63,786 nt of DNA from NCBI GenBank assembly GCA_045126815.1, contig JBGVPD010000075.1:1-63786 (forward strand), in the 5' to 3' direction. Positions 52,605 to 60,397 of the stretch are shown here, piece after piece (position 1 is the stretch's first letter; the number at the start of each line of letters is the position of its first letter). The position numbers and the translations under genes are program-made. This DNA is from RGIG1995 sp045126815 (GTDB lineage Bacteria > Bacillota > Clostridia > Oscillospirales > CAG-272). The notes under the pieces are model-generated. The model made no database searches. It was given only the letters and a program-made list of their open reading frames with translations, and had not been told where the DNA came from.

Positions 52605-53654
52605 ATGAAAAAGAAAAAAACAATAATTATCTTATCTGTAATATTGCTTATACTTATAATACCAATACCTGTAGGCGCTCTTAAAGACGGCGGAACTAGA
52701 GTGTATTCTGCGCTATCGTACAAAATCGTATGTTGGAATAAAATGACCGACGACGGTATATATAAGAAAACAAAAATATACCCCTTCCCTTTAAATCTTC
52801 TTCCGCTCACTTCTCTGTTTAACCTTGAAAACGTAGACAACACGAGATCTTCATATTCCACTGACAAGACACCAAAACAAACAGATCCTGCCGAAACAAA
52901 CGACCAGGATATAGGAATTAAATACGAAGAACCGTCTGTTGAAAACATAAATTTTTCGGCTTATTATGTAAGAACCGATGGTCATATTGAAAATACAAAA
53001 TACCCAAAAATAACAATTATCAGATCTGTAAAAGATTTAGAAGATTATTATAAAGCTAACAGTAATAGTTATAGCCTCGGATATGATTATCACGATGATG
53101 TCCATTCCGAAAGAAATATAGAGTTTCTTGATATTTGTAAAAAGTACGACGAAGAATATTTTAAAAAGCAAATTTTAATTCTTGTTTTGCTTGAAGAAGG
53201 CAGTGGTTCTGTCAGACACAAAGTAGAACGAATGGAACTTATTACAGAAGATAATATAAAAAAGGTTGTAATAAATATAAACAGACTAATACCTGAAGCC
53301 GGTACCGACGATATGGCTTATTGGCACGTTTTTATTGAACCCGAAAAGAATTTAGAGATTGACAGCAAAGATCAGATTGAAATATACTTTGGAAAAAAAG
53401 ATGCAACTGAAAATGATAGAATTATTACAAGAGAAGAAGCTATGATGCTCGCTGATATCGTTCGAGCGATCGATATCCCGCCGATAAACGCAGTATTTGA
53501 TTCAAAAAACAAAGTATGGTACGTATACTGTCACAAAGAAGGCGAACCTGACGGTATGGCTGACGAGGGACATCAAACGATTATGATTTCCGGAGATGGA
53601 AGTAGTTTTCTTATCAATCCCGTATTTAATGAATGGACATATGAAAATGAATAA
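52605..53654 (+). CDS. Unknown membrane-anchored protein with IPIP-DGG N-terminal motif, 349 aa
   Basis: One N-terminal hydrophobic segment (TIIILSVILLILIIPIP) leads into VGALKDGGTRVYSALSYKI, followed by CWNKMTDDGIYKKTKIY. This opening recurs in the next gene. A Thr/Gln/Glu-rich linker (about residues 85-110) leads to a 230-residue domain I do not recognise, rich in charged residues and ending with a YVYCHKEGEPDG...GDGSSFLINP strand pattern. No Cys lipobox. ATG after AAAGGTGAAGAATT. The frame ends inside the next gene. Confidence 0.6.
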   Translation: MKKKKTIIILSVILLILIIPIPVGALKDGGTRVYSALSYKIVCWNKMTDDGIYKKTKIYPFPLNLLPLTSLFNLENVDNTRSSYSTDKTPKQTDPAETNDQDIGIKYEEPSVENINFSAYYVRTDGHIENTKYPKITIIRSVKDLEDYYKANSNSYSLGYDYHDDVHSERNIEFLDICKKYDEEYFKKQILILVLLEEGSGSVRHKVERMELITEDNIKKVVININRLIPEAGTDDMAYWHVFIEPEKNLEIDSKDQIEIYFGKKDATENDRIITREEAMMLADIVRAIDIPPINAVFDSKNKVWYVYCHKEGEPDGMADEGHQTIMISGDGSSFLINPVFNEWTYENE

Positions 53655-53895
53655 GAAATATATAATTGTGTGCTTATTATTAATTGCCGTGTTGTTTATT
53701 CCAATACCGCGTGGAACATACGACGACGGCGGATCAAAAGAGTATGTCGCATTTACGTACAAAATAATAAAATGGAATAGATTAACTTCAGACGGAATTT
53801 ACAAAAAAACAAGAATATATTTTTTCAAAGATAAATACAAAACGATAGATGAATTAGCGGAAATCGAATTTGACAATATAAAAAAGGTGGGCTGA
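53641..53895 (+). CDS. Small paralogue of the upstream IPIP-DGG protein, 84 aa
   Basis: 84 residues from ATG 53641 (or 53647), overlapping the preceding stop by 14 bp. It is essentially only the N-terminal module of its neighbour: membrane segment IIVCLLLIAVLFIPIP, then RGTYDDGGSKEYVAFTYKII, then KWNRLTSDGIYKKTRIYFF, then a short acidic tail. The two N-termini match at most positions from IPIP to IYKKT. Similar short proteins are common in Clostridia, from memory; function unknown. No strong ribosome binding site, so translation is likely coupled to the upstream stop. Confidence 0.6.
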   Translation: MKMNKKYIIVCLLLIAVLFIPIPRGTYDDGGSKEYVAFTYKIIKWNRLTSDGIYKKTRIYFFKDKYKTIDELAEIEFDNIKKVG

Positions 53896-53917
53896 ACAAG
53901 CTCACCTTTTTCAATAT

Positions 53918-54067
53918 TTATAAATCGTCTGCATCTTGAATAGGTTGGTCATATTTATCTAGCGGTATTCCTGTATAGCTTCCATTAGGATCCGTCTTAA
54001 AACTTCCGTTGTCATTAAATAGATCTATAACTTTGTCAGTTATATTTTGCTTTTTGCACTTTTTCAT
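53918..54067 (-). CDS. 49-residue small protein (TDPxGSYTG...PxQDADDL type)
   Basis: ATG at 54067, with AAAGGGGTGATTAT immediately upstream, a very strong ribosome binding site. The product has a Lys-rich start, the helix NITDKVIDLFNDNGSFK, then TDPNGSYTGIPLDKYDQPIQDADDL. The ending is Asp-rich. I recall very similar small proteins across Clostridia with the same GSYTG-P and QDADDL ending, never given a function. No membrane segment or Cys pair (one Cys at residue 4). Convergent with the preceding IPIP gene and downstream of the sigma/anti-sigma pair. Confidence 0.6.
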   Translation of the reverse strand: MKKCKKQNITDKVIDLFNDNGSFKTDPNGSYTGIPLDKYDQPIQDADDL

Positions 54068-54127
54068 ATAATCACCCCTTTGTATTATTATAATAATTTG
54101 TTAGGGGGATATGTGCTGTAATTTCAG

Positions 54128-54709
54128 TTACTTAATATCAATTAATTCCAATAATTCTTTTAACTGTCCTTCAGTAAGTTTTGTTATTACCGTATCTGTA
54201 TGTTTGTTATAAACAGTATTACCGACTAATTTATACTCTATTATAGTTCCGTCATTAAATGATAAAGAAATATCGTAATCTTTGAGAACTGCAGAGGAGT
54301 CGGACGTTACATTTTCAACCTTTATGAAGTCATCTTCATTTTCAACAACAAAATCATTACTGCTTACATCGTCTTTATTTCCGTCATCTGTATTCTTTTG
54401 GAGTAACAGGTTAGTAAATTGTTTTATTGTATTTTCGTTATCGTAATTTTTAAAAAAGCTATCACCGGAAGAAACACTTATGGACACAACAAAAATATCA
54501 TTTTCTATAAAATCCAAACTACTATCTTCATTAGGAGCTAGATCCTCACTGTTTTTTTGTTGCGCAATTGAAATAAAATACGGTAAACATAGTATTAAAA
54601 CAAAACATGGAATTGATGTATAAATTATCCTATTTCTTTTCTTGATCTTTTTGATTTTTTCTTCGCTTCGTTTAAAAATTTCTGTCTTTCTTTCTTCAAA
54701 ACTTCTCAT
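54128..54709 (-). CDS. Putative anti-sigma factor, membrane-anchored
   Basis: 193 residues: a strongly basic cytosolic start (about 30 residues), one membrane span (IIYTSIPCFVLILCLPYFISIA), and an acidic, Ser/Asn-rich extracellular region. The start overlaps the stop of an ECF sigma gene by 4 bp, the usual place for its anti-sigma. No zinc-binding HxxxCxxC motif is visible in the short cytosolic part, so it is not a ZAS-type anti-sigma. The assignment rests on position and topology only. Confidence 0.5.
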   Translation of the reverse strand: MRSFEERKTEIFKRSEEKIKKIKKRNRIIYTSIPCFVLILCLPYFISIAQQKNSEDLAPNEDSSLDFIENDIFVVSISVSSGDSFFKNYDNENTIKQFTNLLLQKNTDDGNKDDVSSNDFVVENEDDFIKVENVTSDSSAVLKDYDISLSFNDGTIIEYKLVGNTVYNKHTDTVITKLTEGQLKELLELIDIK

Positions 54710-55254
54710 AAAAGGTTAGTTCCCTCCTCTCCTAATATAGACCTTAGTTCTGTCTTTGCACGATAAAGTAAATTATCTATTTGTTTCCTGGTTTTGTTCA
54801 TAACTATAGAAGCGTCTTTATACGACATATCTTCAAAATAAATAAGATGAATGACAGTCTGCATTTCCGAATTTAACTTTTGAATTGCAGCATAAATCGC
54901 TCTTTTTTTCTCGTTAGAAAGAATTAAGTTTTCAATAGTCTCAACATCGGCTTTGTTTTCTGCTTCGTTAAGCGGAACAAAATTAATTATTTTCCTGCGT
55001 TTTATATGATTTAATGCGCGTGACTTACCTATCATAAAAAGATATGTTTTTAACGAAACCTTAAAATTATACCGATTTTTATGTACTATAAGCTCAGAAA
55101 AAGCGTCAATTGCTATATCTTCTGCTACATGAACGTCGTTAACATATCTATTTACAAAGAACACAAGACTATCAAAGTAATCGTTCATTATGTCGTCAAA
55201 CGCACTTTCATCTCCATCAAGAAAACGGCGGTAGCTACAAGCACCGTTATCCAT
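54706..55254 (-). CDS. ECF-type RNA polymerase sigma factor
   Basis: 182 residues. Region 2 (VNDVHVAEDIAIDAFSELIVHK...VSLKTYLFMIGKSRALNHIKRRK) and region 4 (LNSEMQTVIHLIYFEDMSYKDASIVMNKTRKQIDNLLYRAKTEL) are the sigma-70 family 2 and 4 domains separated by a linker, with no region 3. ATG 55254 lies 7-8 bases after AGGAGG. Coupled by overlap to the membrane protein downstream. Confidence 0.87.
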   Translation of the reverse strand: MDNGACSYRRFLDGDESAFDDIMNDYFDSLVFFVNRYVNDVHVAEDIAIDAFSELIVHKNRYNFKVSLKTYLFMIGKSRALNHIKRRKIINFVPLNEAENKADVETIENLILSNEKKRAIYAAIQKLNSEMQTVIHLIYFEDMSYKDASIVMNKTRKQIDNLLYRAKTELRSILGEEGTNLL

Positions 55255-55403
55255 AAGACTCCTCCTTTTTTACGCGCTCGCTTATTATACAATTAAATGC
55301 AACATATTCCTTTTTTATTTTATCATATTTTTTGGGCATTGTCTATATTGCCAAGTGTCGTTTAATATGTTATAATCTTAAAAAATGACGGACGGGTGAT
55401 TTT

Positions 55404-55667
55404 ATGAAATTTAGTTACAAAACAAAAAACGTATGCTCAATGGAAATCAGTTTTGATATAAATGATAATGTAATTACTAACGTTTCTTTTTTGGGTGGCT
55501 GTAACGGTAATTTAAAGGCGATATCAAAGCTTGTCGACGGAATGACAGTTGAACAGATCGAAGAAAAATTAAAGGGCAATACGTGCGGTTTTAGACCAAC
55601 TTCATGCGCAGACCAACTTGCAATTGCTGTTAGATTGGGATATGAAAAATCAAAAGAAGAAAAATAG
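55404..55667 (+). CDS. TIGR03905-type TSCPD domain protein
   Basis: 87 residues. FLGGCNGNLKAISKLVDGM and the terminal CGFRPTSCADQLAIAV show the TSCPD domain, named for that motif, in the short stand-alone TIGR03905 form. The conserved Cys pair could bind metal or react. Larger TSCPD domains occur in ribonucleotide reductases; the short form has no proven role. ATG follows GGACGGGTGATTTT. Confidence 0.85.
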   Translation: MKFSYKTKNVCSMEISFDINDNVITNVSFLGGCNGNLKAISKLVDGMTVEQIEEKLKGNTCGFRPTSCADQLAIAVRLGYEKSKEEK

Positions 55668-55751
55668 AATTAATTATTGGTTTTTAGTATTGATTTTTTT
55701 AATATTTTAATGTATCATAATATATGTTAAAAATTGACGGAGGATTAAAAA

Positions 55752-56351
55752 ATGAATATTGTATGTTTAGATATGGAAGGCGTTCTTGTTCCTGAAATTT
55801 GGATTGCTTTTGCTGAAGCATCGGGCATCCCCGAACTCAAGAAAACAACAAGAGACGAGCCTGATTATGACAAGCTTATGAAATACAGACTTGACATACT
55901 CAAAAAACACAATCTTGGCTTAAAAGAAATACAGGAAACGATCGAAAAAATCGATCCCATGGAAGGTGCAAAAGAGTTTCTTGACGAACTTCGTTCGCTT
56001 ACACAGGTTATTATTCTCAGTGATACGTTTACACAGTTCGGTATGCCTCTTATGAAAAAACTCGGTATGCCTACCCTTTTCTGCAACGAACTCGTAGTCG
56101 CTGAAAACGGTGAGATTACAGACTACAAAATGAGAGTTGAAAAATCAAAGTATTCAACCGTAAAAGCTCTTCAATCAGTCGGTTTTGAGACTATTGCAGC
56201 CGGTGACAGCCACAACGACCTCGGAATGATCAAAGCAAGTAAAGCGGGTTTCCTTTTTAAGAGCACTGAACAGATCAAAAAAGATAATCCCGATATTCAG
56301 GCATTTGAAGAATACAGCGAACTCCTTGAAGCAATAAAAAAAGTATTATAA
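55752..56351 (+). CDS. thrH: Bifunctional phosphoserine phosphatase/homoserine phosphotransferase
   Basis: 199 residues, HAD superfamily. Motif I is LDMEGVLVP (Asp7, with Glu9 instead of Asp, the ThrH form); motif II ILSDTF; motif III/IV region AAGDSHNDLGMIKAS. It dephosphorylates phosphoserine and can move phosphate to homoserine, linking serine and threonine synthesis. ATG preceded by CGGAGG. Confidence 0.9.
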   Translation: MNIVCLDMEGVLVPEIWIAFAEASGIPELKKTTRDEPDYDKLMKYRLDILKKHNLGLKEIQETIEKIDPMEGAKEFLDELRSLTQVIILSDTFTQFGMPLMKKLGMPTLFCNELVVAENGEITDYKMRVEKSKYSTVKALQSVGFETIAAGDSHNDLGMIKASKAGFLFKSTEQIKKDNPDIQAFEEYSELLEAIKKVL

Positions 56352-56355
56352 TAGT

Positions 56356-56394
56356 TTATGCACCCATTAACCGCTATGGGTGCATATTTTTTTA
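56356..56394 (+). terminator. Terminator after thrH
   Basis: ATGCACCCA (56358-56366) with TGGGTGCAT (56377-56385), then T7. Confidence 0.9.
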
Positions 56395-56424
56395 TAAAAA
56401 ATTGTAAAAAGATGAAAAAAGTAC

Positions 56425-56453
56425 TTGAAATATTGTAAAAAAAGAAGTATAAT
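56425..56453 (+). promoter_or_regulatory. Promoter of the CofE-like gene
   Basis: TTGAAA (56425-56430), 17-base spacer, TATAAT (56448-56453). The following leader of about 95 bases has an imperfect AGAGTTTAAA/TTTAACTCT pairing and no recognised RNA family. Confidence 0.8.
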
Positions 56454-56553
56454 AATGGGTGGTTTTTAGATAAGAATTATTTCTGCATAAATCATAGAGT
56501 TTAAATCAAAATTAATTTGTCACTTTAACTCTATTTTAGAAAGGATTTTCAGT

Positions 56554-57753
56554 ATGGAACAGAAAGAACGCAGAGTCGGAACAGTATCAAGAGGTATCCG
56601 TTGCCCTATTATAAGAGAAGGCGATGACCTTGCTTCTATCGTAACAAACAGTGTTATTGAAGCAGCAGAGTATGAAGGTTTTTCTCTTAATGACCGCGAT
56701 GTTGTTAGTATGACGGAATCTATCGTTGCAAGAGCTCAAGGAAACTATGCAAATGTGAAAGATATAGCTGCTGACGTTAAAGCAAAGATCGGTTCAGATA
56801 CAGTTGGTGTAATATTCCCTATTCTTTCAAGAAACAGATTTGCAATTTGCCTTCGCGGAATTGCTATGGGCGTTAAAAAAATCGTTCTTATGTTGAGCTA
56901 CCCTTCAGACGAAGTAGGAAACCAACTTGTTAGTTTGGATAAAGTTGATGAAGCAGGAGTTAATCCCTACTCCGATGTACTCACACTCGAAAAATACCGC
57001 GAACTTTTTGGAGAGAACAAGCACGAGTTTACAGGCGTAGATTACGTTGAATACTACAGTGATCTTATTCGTTCGTGCGGAGCTGAAGCAGAGATTATAT
57101 TTGCAAATCAGCCTAAAGCTATTCTCGACTATACTGATTGTGTTATAAACTGTGATATTCATACACGTGCACGTACAAAGAGAATTCTTAAAGCTGCAGG
57201 CGCAAAAGTTGTATGCAGCCTTGACGACATTCTTACATCTTCCGTAAACGGTAGCGGATATAACGAAAAATACGGTCTTCTCGGTTCAAATAAATCAACC
57301 GAAGATACAATAAAACTCTTCCCTCGCGAATGCAAAGACCTCGTTCTTGATATTCAAAAGAGACTTTATGACAGAACCGGAAAACACATCGAAGTTATGG
57401 TTTACGGTGATGGTGCATTTAAAGATCCTCAGGGTAAGATTTGGGAACTTGCAGATCCCGTTGTTTCTCCTGCATTCACTGACGGTCTCGTTGGTACACC
57501 TAACGAACTTAAACTTAAATACCTCGCTGATAATGAATTCAAAGATCTTTCCGGTGATGAACTTAAAAAGGCTATCTCAGAAAGCATTAAAAGCAAAAAG
57601 GATAACCTTGTCGGTAATATGGCATCTCAGGGAACGACTCCCCGTCAGCTTACAGACCTCATCGGTTCTCTCTGTGACTTGACAAGTGGTTCAGGAGACA
57701 AAGGTACTCCTGTAGTTCTCGTTCAGGGATATTTTGACAACTACACAAACTAA
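56554..57753 (+). CDS. Coenzyme F420-0:L-glutamate ligase-like (CofE-family) protein
   Basis: 399 residues. The N-terminal half has the CofE core: RGIRCPIIREGDDLASIV, DVVSMTESIVARAQGN and IFPILSRNRFAICLRGIAMG, the GTP/metal-binding strands of F420 ligases. The C-terminal half diverges (VMVYGDGAFKDP, VGNMASQGTTPRQLTDL). F420 is not known from ordinary Clostridia and no cofC/D or F420 enzymes lie here, so the acceptor is probably something else, for example a folate or another gamma-glutamylated cofactor. Codon choice indicates high expression. Own promoter and terminator, so it acts alone. Confidence 0.75.
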   Translation: MEQKERRVGTVSRGIRCPIIREGDDLASIVTNSVIEAAEYEGFSLNDRDVVSMTESIVARAQGNYANVKDIAADVKAKIGSDTVGVIFPILSRNRFAICLRGIAMGVKKIVLMLSYPSDEVGNQLVSLDKVDEAGVNPYSDVLTLEKYRELFGENKHEFTGVDYVEYYSDLIRSCGAEAEIIFANQPKAILDYTDCVINCDIHTRARTKRILKAAGAKVVCSLDDILTSSVNGSGYNEKYGLLGSNKSTEDTIKLFPRECKDLVLDIQKRLYDRTGKHIEVMVYGDGAFKDPQGKIWELADPVVSPAFTDGLVGTPNELKLKYLADNEFKDLSGDELKKAISESIKSKKDNLVGNMASQGTTPRQLTDLIGSLCDLTSGSGDKGTPVVLVQGYFDNYTN

Positions 57754-57760
57754 TAAAATT

Positions 57761-57804
57761 AGAGAGTTGGTGAGCTTCGCCCGTCAACTCTCTATTATTT
57801 TTAA
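57761..57804 (+). terminator. Terminator after CofE-like gene (AGAGAGTTG hairpin)
   Basis: AGAGAGTTG (57761-57769) with CAACTCTCT (57785-57793), then ATTATTTTT. The loop is nearly the reverse complement of the copy at 37857. Confidence 0.85.
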
Positions 57805-57808
57805 GATA

Positions 57809-57842
57809 AAAAATGTATGTGAAAAACACATACATTTTTATT
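57809..57842. terminator. Bidirectional terminator before the recombinase
   Basis: AATGTATGTG (57812-57821) with CACATACATT (57827-57836), A-rich before and T-rich after. Confidence 0.85.
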
Positions 57843-58821
57843 TTTTTATTGAATTAAGCGGATTTTCGCTCATAGCTTTTTCCATACTCGCATCGCTTAC
57901 ATGGGTATATATTTGTGTTGTGTTCAACTGTTCGTGTCCGAGTATATCCTTAAGAACTCGCACGTCAACTTTACCCGTCTGATACATAAGCGTTGCTGCA
58001 GTATGCCTTAGTTTATGTGTGGAAAAATGTTTATATTCAAGTCCGGCTAACTTGAGATACTTATATACTATGTGCTGAACAGTTTTATTGCTTATACGTT
58101 GATGTCTCAAAGACAAAAACAGTGCATTTTTATCTTTAATTTCAATTTGATTATCTGTAGCTCTTACTTTTAGATAATCAGCTAATGCGCTTTTACATGA
58201 ATCATTTAGATAGACAACTCGCTCTTTGCTGCCTTTACCTAAAACACGAATTGAACGTAATTCTCTGTCGATATCATTTAATGATATACCGACCAACTCC
58301 GACAAACGCATACCGCAATTTAAAAACAAAGTAATAATTGCATAATCTCTGGCTCTTGTTTTTGATTCAGGATCATTTTTTACTGCGTCCAAAAGCGCAA
58401 TACTTTCATCAAGCGAAAGATATTTAGGGAGCGACTTATTTCCGATAGAGGGAGATTCTATTGTAACAGCGGGATTTTCATCAATCATTTTTCTGTTTGT
58501 AAGATATTTAAAAAATGATTTTATAGCAGATAGTTTTCTTGCTCTTGCTTTTGCTTTATTCTTTCTGTATTCAACCGTATAGTTAAAAAATTCGTATATT
58601 TCATCTGTTGAAATACTTTTAACAAAGTCTAAGTCAACATCTTTGATTGAAATACTGTCAAATTTTTCACTCTCAAGTTCTATATTTTCCCTTGATGCTA
58701 TTAAGTATCTAAAAAATAATTCAAGATCAAGCAGATATTCATCAACTGTTTTCAGGGAACGGTTTTGTATAGTTAATTTATATGACTTAAAATTTTTCAA
58801 TATTTCCGGATATTCTTTCAA
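57838..58821 (-). CDS. Tyrosine recombinase of XerC/XerD type
   Basis: 327 residues. N-terminal SAM-like arm-binding domain (residues about 5-120, longer than usual with an inserted ENIELESEKFDS), then the catalytic domain with GMRLSELV (first Arg), HKLRHTAATLM (His-x-x-Arg), LGHEQLNTTQIYTHV (His/Trp position and the nucleophilic Tyr about 305). This fits chromosome-dimer resolution (XerC/D) better than an integrase; no att sites, integron or phage genes are nearby. No dif site was recognised. Convergent with the preceding gene. Confidence 0.85.
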   Translation of the reverse strand: MKEYPEILKNFKSYKLTIQNRSLKTVDEYLLDLELFFRYLIASRENIELESEKFDSISIKDVDLDFVKSISTDEIYEFFNYTVEYRKNKAKARARKLSAIKSFFKYLTNRKMIDENPAVTIESPSIGNKSLPKYLSLDESIALLDAVKNDPESKTRARDYAIITLFLNCGMRLSELVGISLNDIDRELRSIRVLGKGSKERVVYLNDSCKSALADYLKVRATDNQIEIKDKNALFLSLRHQRISNKTVQHIVYKYLKLAGLEYKHFSTHKLRHTAATLMYQTGKVDVRVLKDILGHEQLNTTQIYTHVSDASMEKAMSENPLNSIKK

Positions 58822-58968
58822 AATAACAACCTCCCCTTCTCTTTTTATTTATTATAACATATTATAAAAAAATTTCAACAATTCAATTGTTTTTTTATAA
58901 TTTGTCTTGTAATGTTAATAAATATAATATAAAATAAATGTAATGATATTTTTTAGGCGGTTTAAAAT

Positions 58969-59559
58969 ATGAAAAGATTTTTCGAAGACTGTTTTGATTT
59001 GATATTCAGGATGGTTATAACCCAAATTGGCTTGACGATGTTTGGCACGATGTTGGCGTTGGTTTCTCGTAAATTACCGGGAGCTGAAGAAAAAGTAAAA
59101 GATCCTATGCTGATAGTAGTAAGTCTTGTTGCTATCGGTTTATATCTGTTTTTACTCTACGTTCACACCTGGGAAAAAGGCGCAAGAGATAAAATCAAAG
59201 TCGACGGCGGTAGAATGAAGAAGTCTAAATACAAAGGTTTATTTGCTTCTCTTGTGGCTAACTCAATCAACATAATATTAGGGCTTGTTATGTGTATATC
59301 ATATCCTTTTTGTGACTTTGATATAGCTCCGTATTCAACCCCTTGTCAAGTTTTCGGATCAGCTAATTTGATCGCAAGATTTATTCAAGGAATGTATCTC
59401 GGTTTAATACGCTATTTCTTCCCCGACGCATTAAACACACCGCCAATTATTTTTATACTGATCGTACTTCCTGCTGTTTTGATATCTTTTGCAGGATATT
59501 ATATGGGATCGGAAAACAAAGGCAAACTTAAAATTTTTGACACGACTCCATCTAAATAA
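58969..59559 (+). CDS. Four-span membrane protein of unknown function
   Basis: 196 residues. Spans near residues 12-32, 44-65, 88-110 and 160-183 with a basic loop (KGARDKIKVDGGRMKKSKYK). No recognised family. Start ATG 58969, preceded by a purine-poor TAGGCGG. Possible leader-RNA relation to the downstream cwlD, see the hairpin at 59572. Confidence 0.55.
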   Translation: MKRFFEDCFDLIFRMVITQIGLTMFGTMLALVSRKLPGAEEKVKDPMLIVVSLVAIGLYLFLLYVHTWEKGARDKIKVDGGRMKKSKYKGLFASLVANSINIILGLVMCISYPFCDFDIAPYSTPCQVFGSANLIARFIQGMYLGLIRYFFPDALNTPPIIFILIVLPAVLISFAGYYMGSENKGKLKIFDTTPSK

Positions 59560-59561
59560 AT

Positions 59562-59592
59562 GTAATTTTTTCACCCGTTTTAAACATATAAT
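59562..59592 (+). promoter_or_regulatory. Sigma-E-type promoter of cwlD
   Basis: -35 GTAATTTT (59562-59569), 15-base spacer, -10 CATATAAT (59585-59592): seven of eight and eight of eight matches to the Bacillus sigma-E consensus. cwlD is sigma-E dependent in Bacillus subtilis. The -10 box lies inside the left arm of the 59572 hairpin, so initiation near 59599 excludes that arm from the RNA. Confidence 0.7.
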
Positions 59593-59619
59593 TTATTAAA
59601 AATATGTTTAAGACGGGTG
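59572..59619 (+). promoter_or_regulatory. 18-bp hairpin covering the cwlD ribosome binding site
   Basis: Left arm 59572-59589 (CACCCGTTTTAAACATAT) and right arm 59602-59619 (ATATGTTTAAGACGGGTG) pair over 18 positions with a single G-U wobble around a 12-base loop. The right arm includes GGGTG, the cwlD ribosome binding site (ATG at 59626). No T-run follows, so it is not an ordinary terminator. Confidence 0.75.
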
Positions 59620-59625
59620 ATTATT

Positions 59626-60351
59626 ATGCAAAAAAACACAATGGACAGAACAAGTGTCGTTATTATCAAAATTTGTATATTCTCAATCGTATTGTCTCTT
59701 ACTGCACTGCTTCTGTGCACGTTATTCTATTATTGGACGGGCAAGGACGCTGACACATGGACAATTAAAAACAGTCCAACTGTAATTATAGATGCAGGAC
59801 ACGGAGGTATGGACAGCGGAGCATCATGCGAAGGAGTATATGAGAAAGAATTAAATTTGTCATTAGCATTAATGTTAGGCGATATGCTTAAATCGAGCGG
59901 ATACGAGGTAATACAAACGCGAAGTGACGACATAATGCTTGGAAACGGCGCTAAAGGTTCTGTAAAAATGGCAGATCTAAAAGAACGCGTTAATTTAGCT
60001 AACTCATACGATAACGCTGTATTTGTCAGCATACATATGAATAAATTTTCGCAAGAAAAATATTCCGGTTTACAAGTATTCTATTCTAAAAACAATAAGT
60101 CGAGTGCCAGTCTCGCAGAAAAAATCCAATCTAACGTTAAAACGATGCTTCAATCCGGCAACAATAGAGAAATAAAACAAGCAGGAAGCAATATTTTTCT
60201 GTTAGACAATATAGATACACCCGCAGTTCTGGTAGAATGCGGTTTTCTGTCTAATCCGGATGAAAGAAAGAAACTTTCTACAGATGAATACAGAAAAGAG
60301 TTAGCCTCTGTTATTTATTCATCTGTTGTTGAATTTTTAGAAGATGTATGA
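59626..60351 (+). CDS. cwlD: N-acetylmuramoyl-L-alanine amidase CwlD
   Basis: 241 residues from ATG 59626 (GGGTGAT four to eight bases upstream). N-terminal membrane anchor (IFSIVLSLTALLLCTLFYY), then an amidase_3 domain: VIIDAGHGGMDSGASC (zinc His), EKELNLSLAL (zinc Glu), SIHMNKF (zinc His), and PAVLVECGFLSNPDE with the catalytic Glu. It releases stem peptides so that PdaA can form muramic delta-lactam in the cortex. Preceded by a sigma-E-type promoter and the hairpin described above. Confidence 0.93.
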   Translation: MQKNTMDRTSVVIIKICIFSIVLSLTALLLCTLFYYWTGKDADTWTIKNSPTVIIDAGHGGMDSGASCEGVYEKELNLSLALMLGDMLKSSGYEVIQTRSDDIMLGNGAKGSVKMADLKERVNLANSYDNAVFVSIHMNKFSQEKYSGLQVFYSKNNKSSASLAEKIQSNVKTMLQSGNNREIKQAGSNIFLLDNIDTPAVLVECGFLSNPDERKKLSTDEYRKELASVIYSSVVEFLEDV

Positions 60352-60397
60352 TATAATATATACACATTTGTAATTAACAAAAAAGGATATAAAAGTT

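Noticed and set aside
57838..58821. Phage or integrative-element integrase
   Set aside because: No flanking direct repeats, excision gene or cargo, and housekeeping genes on both sides; XerC/D fits better.
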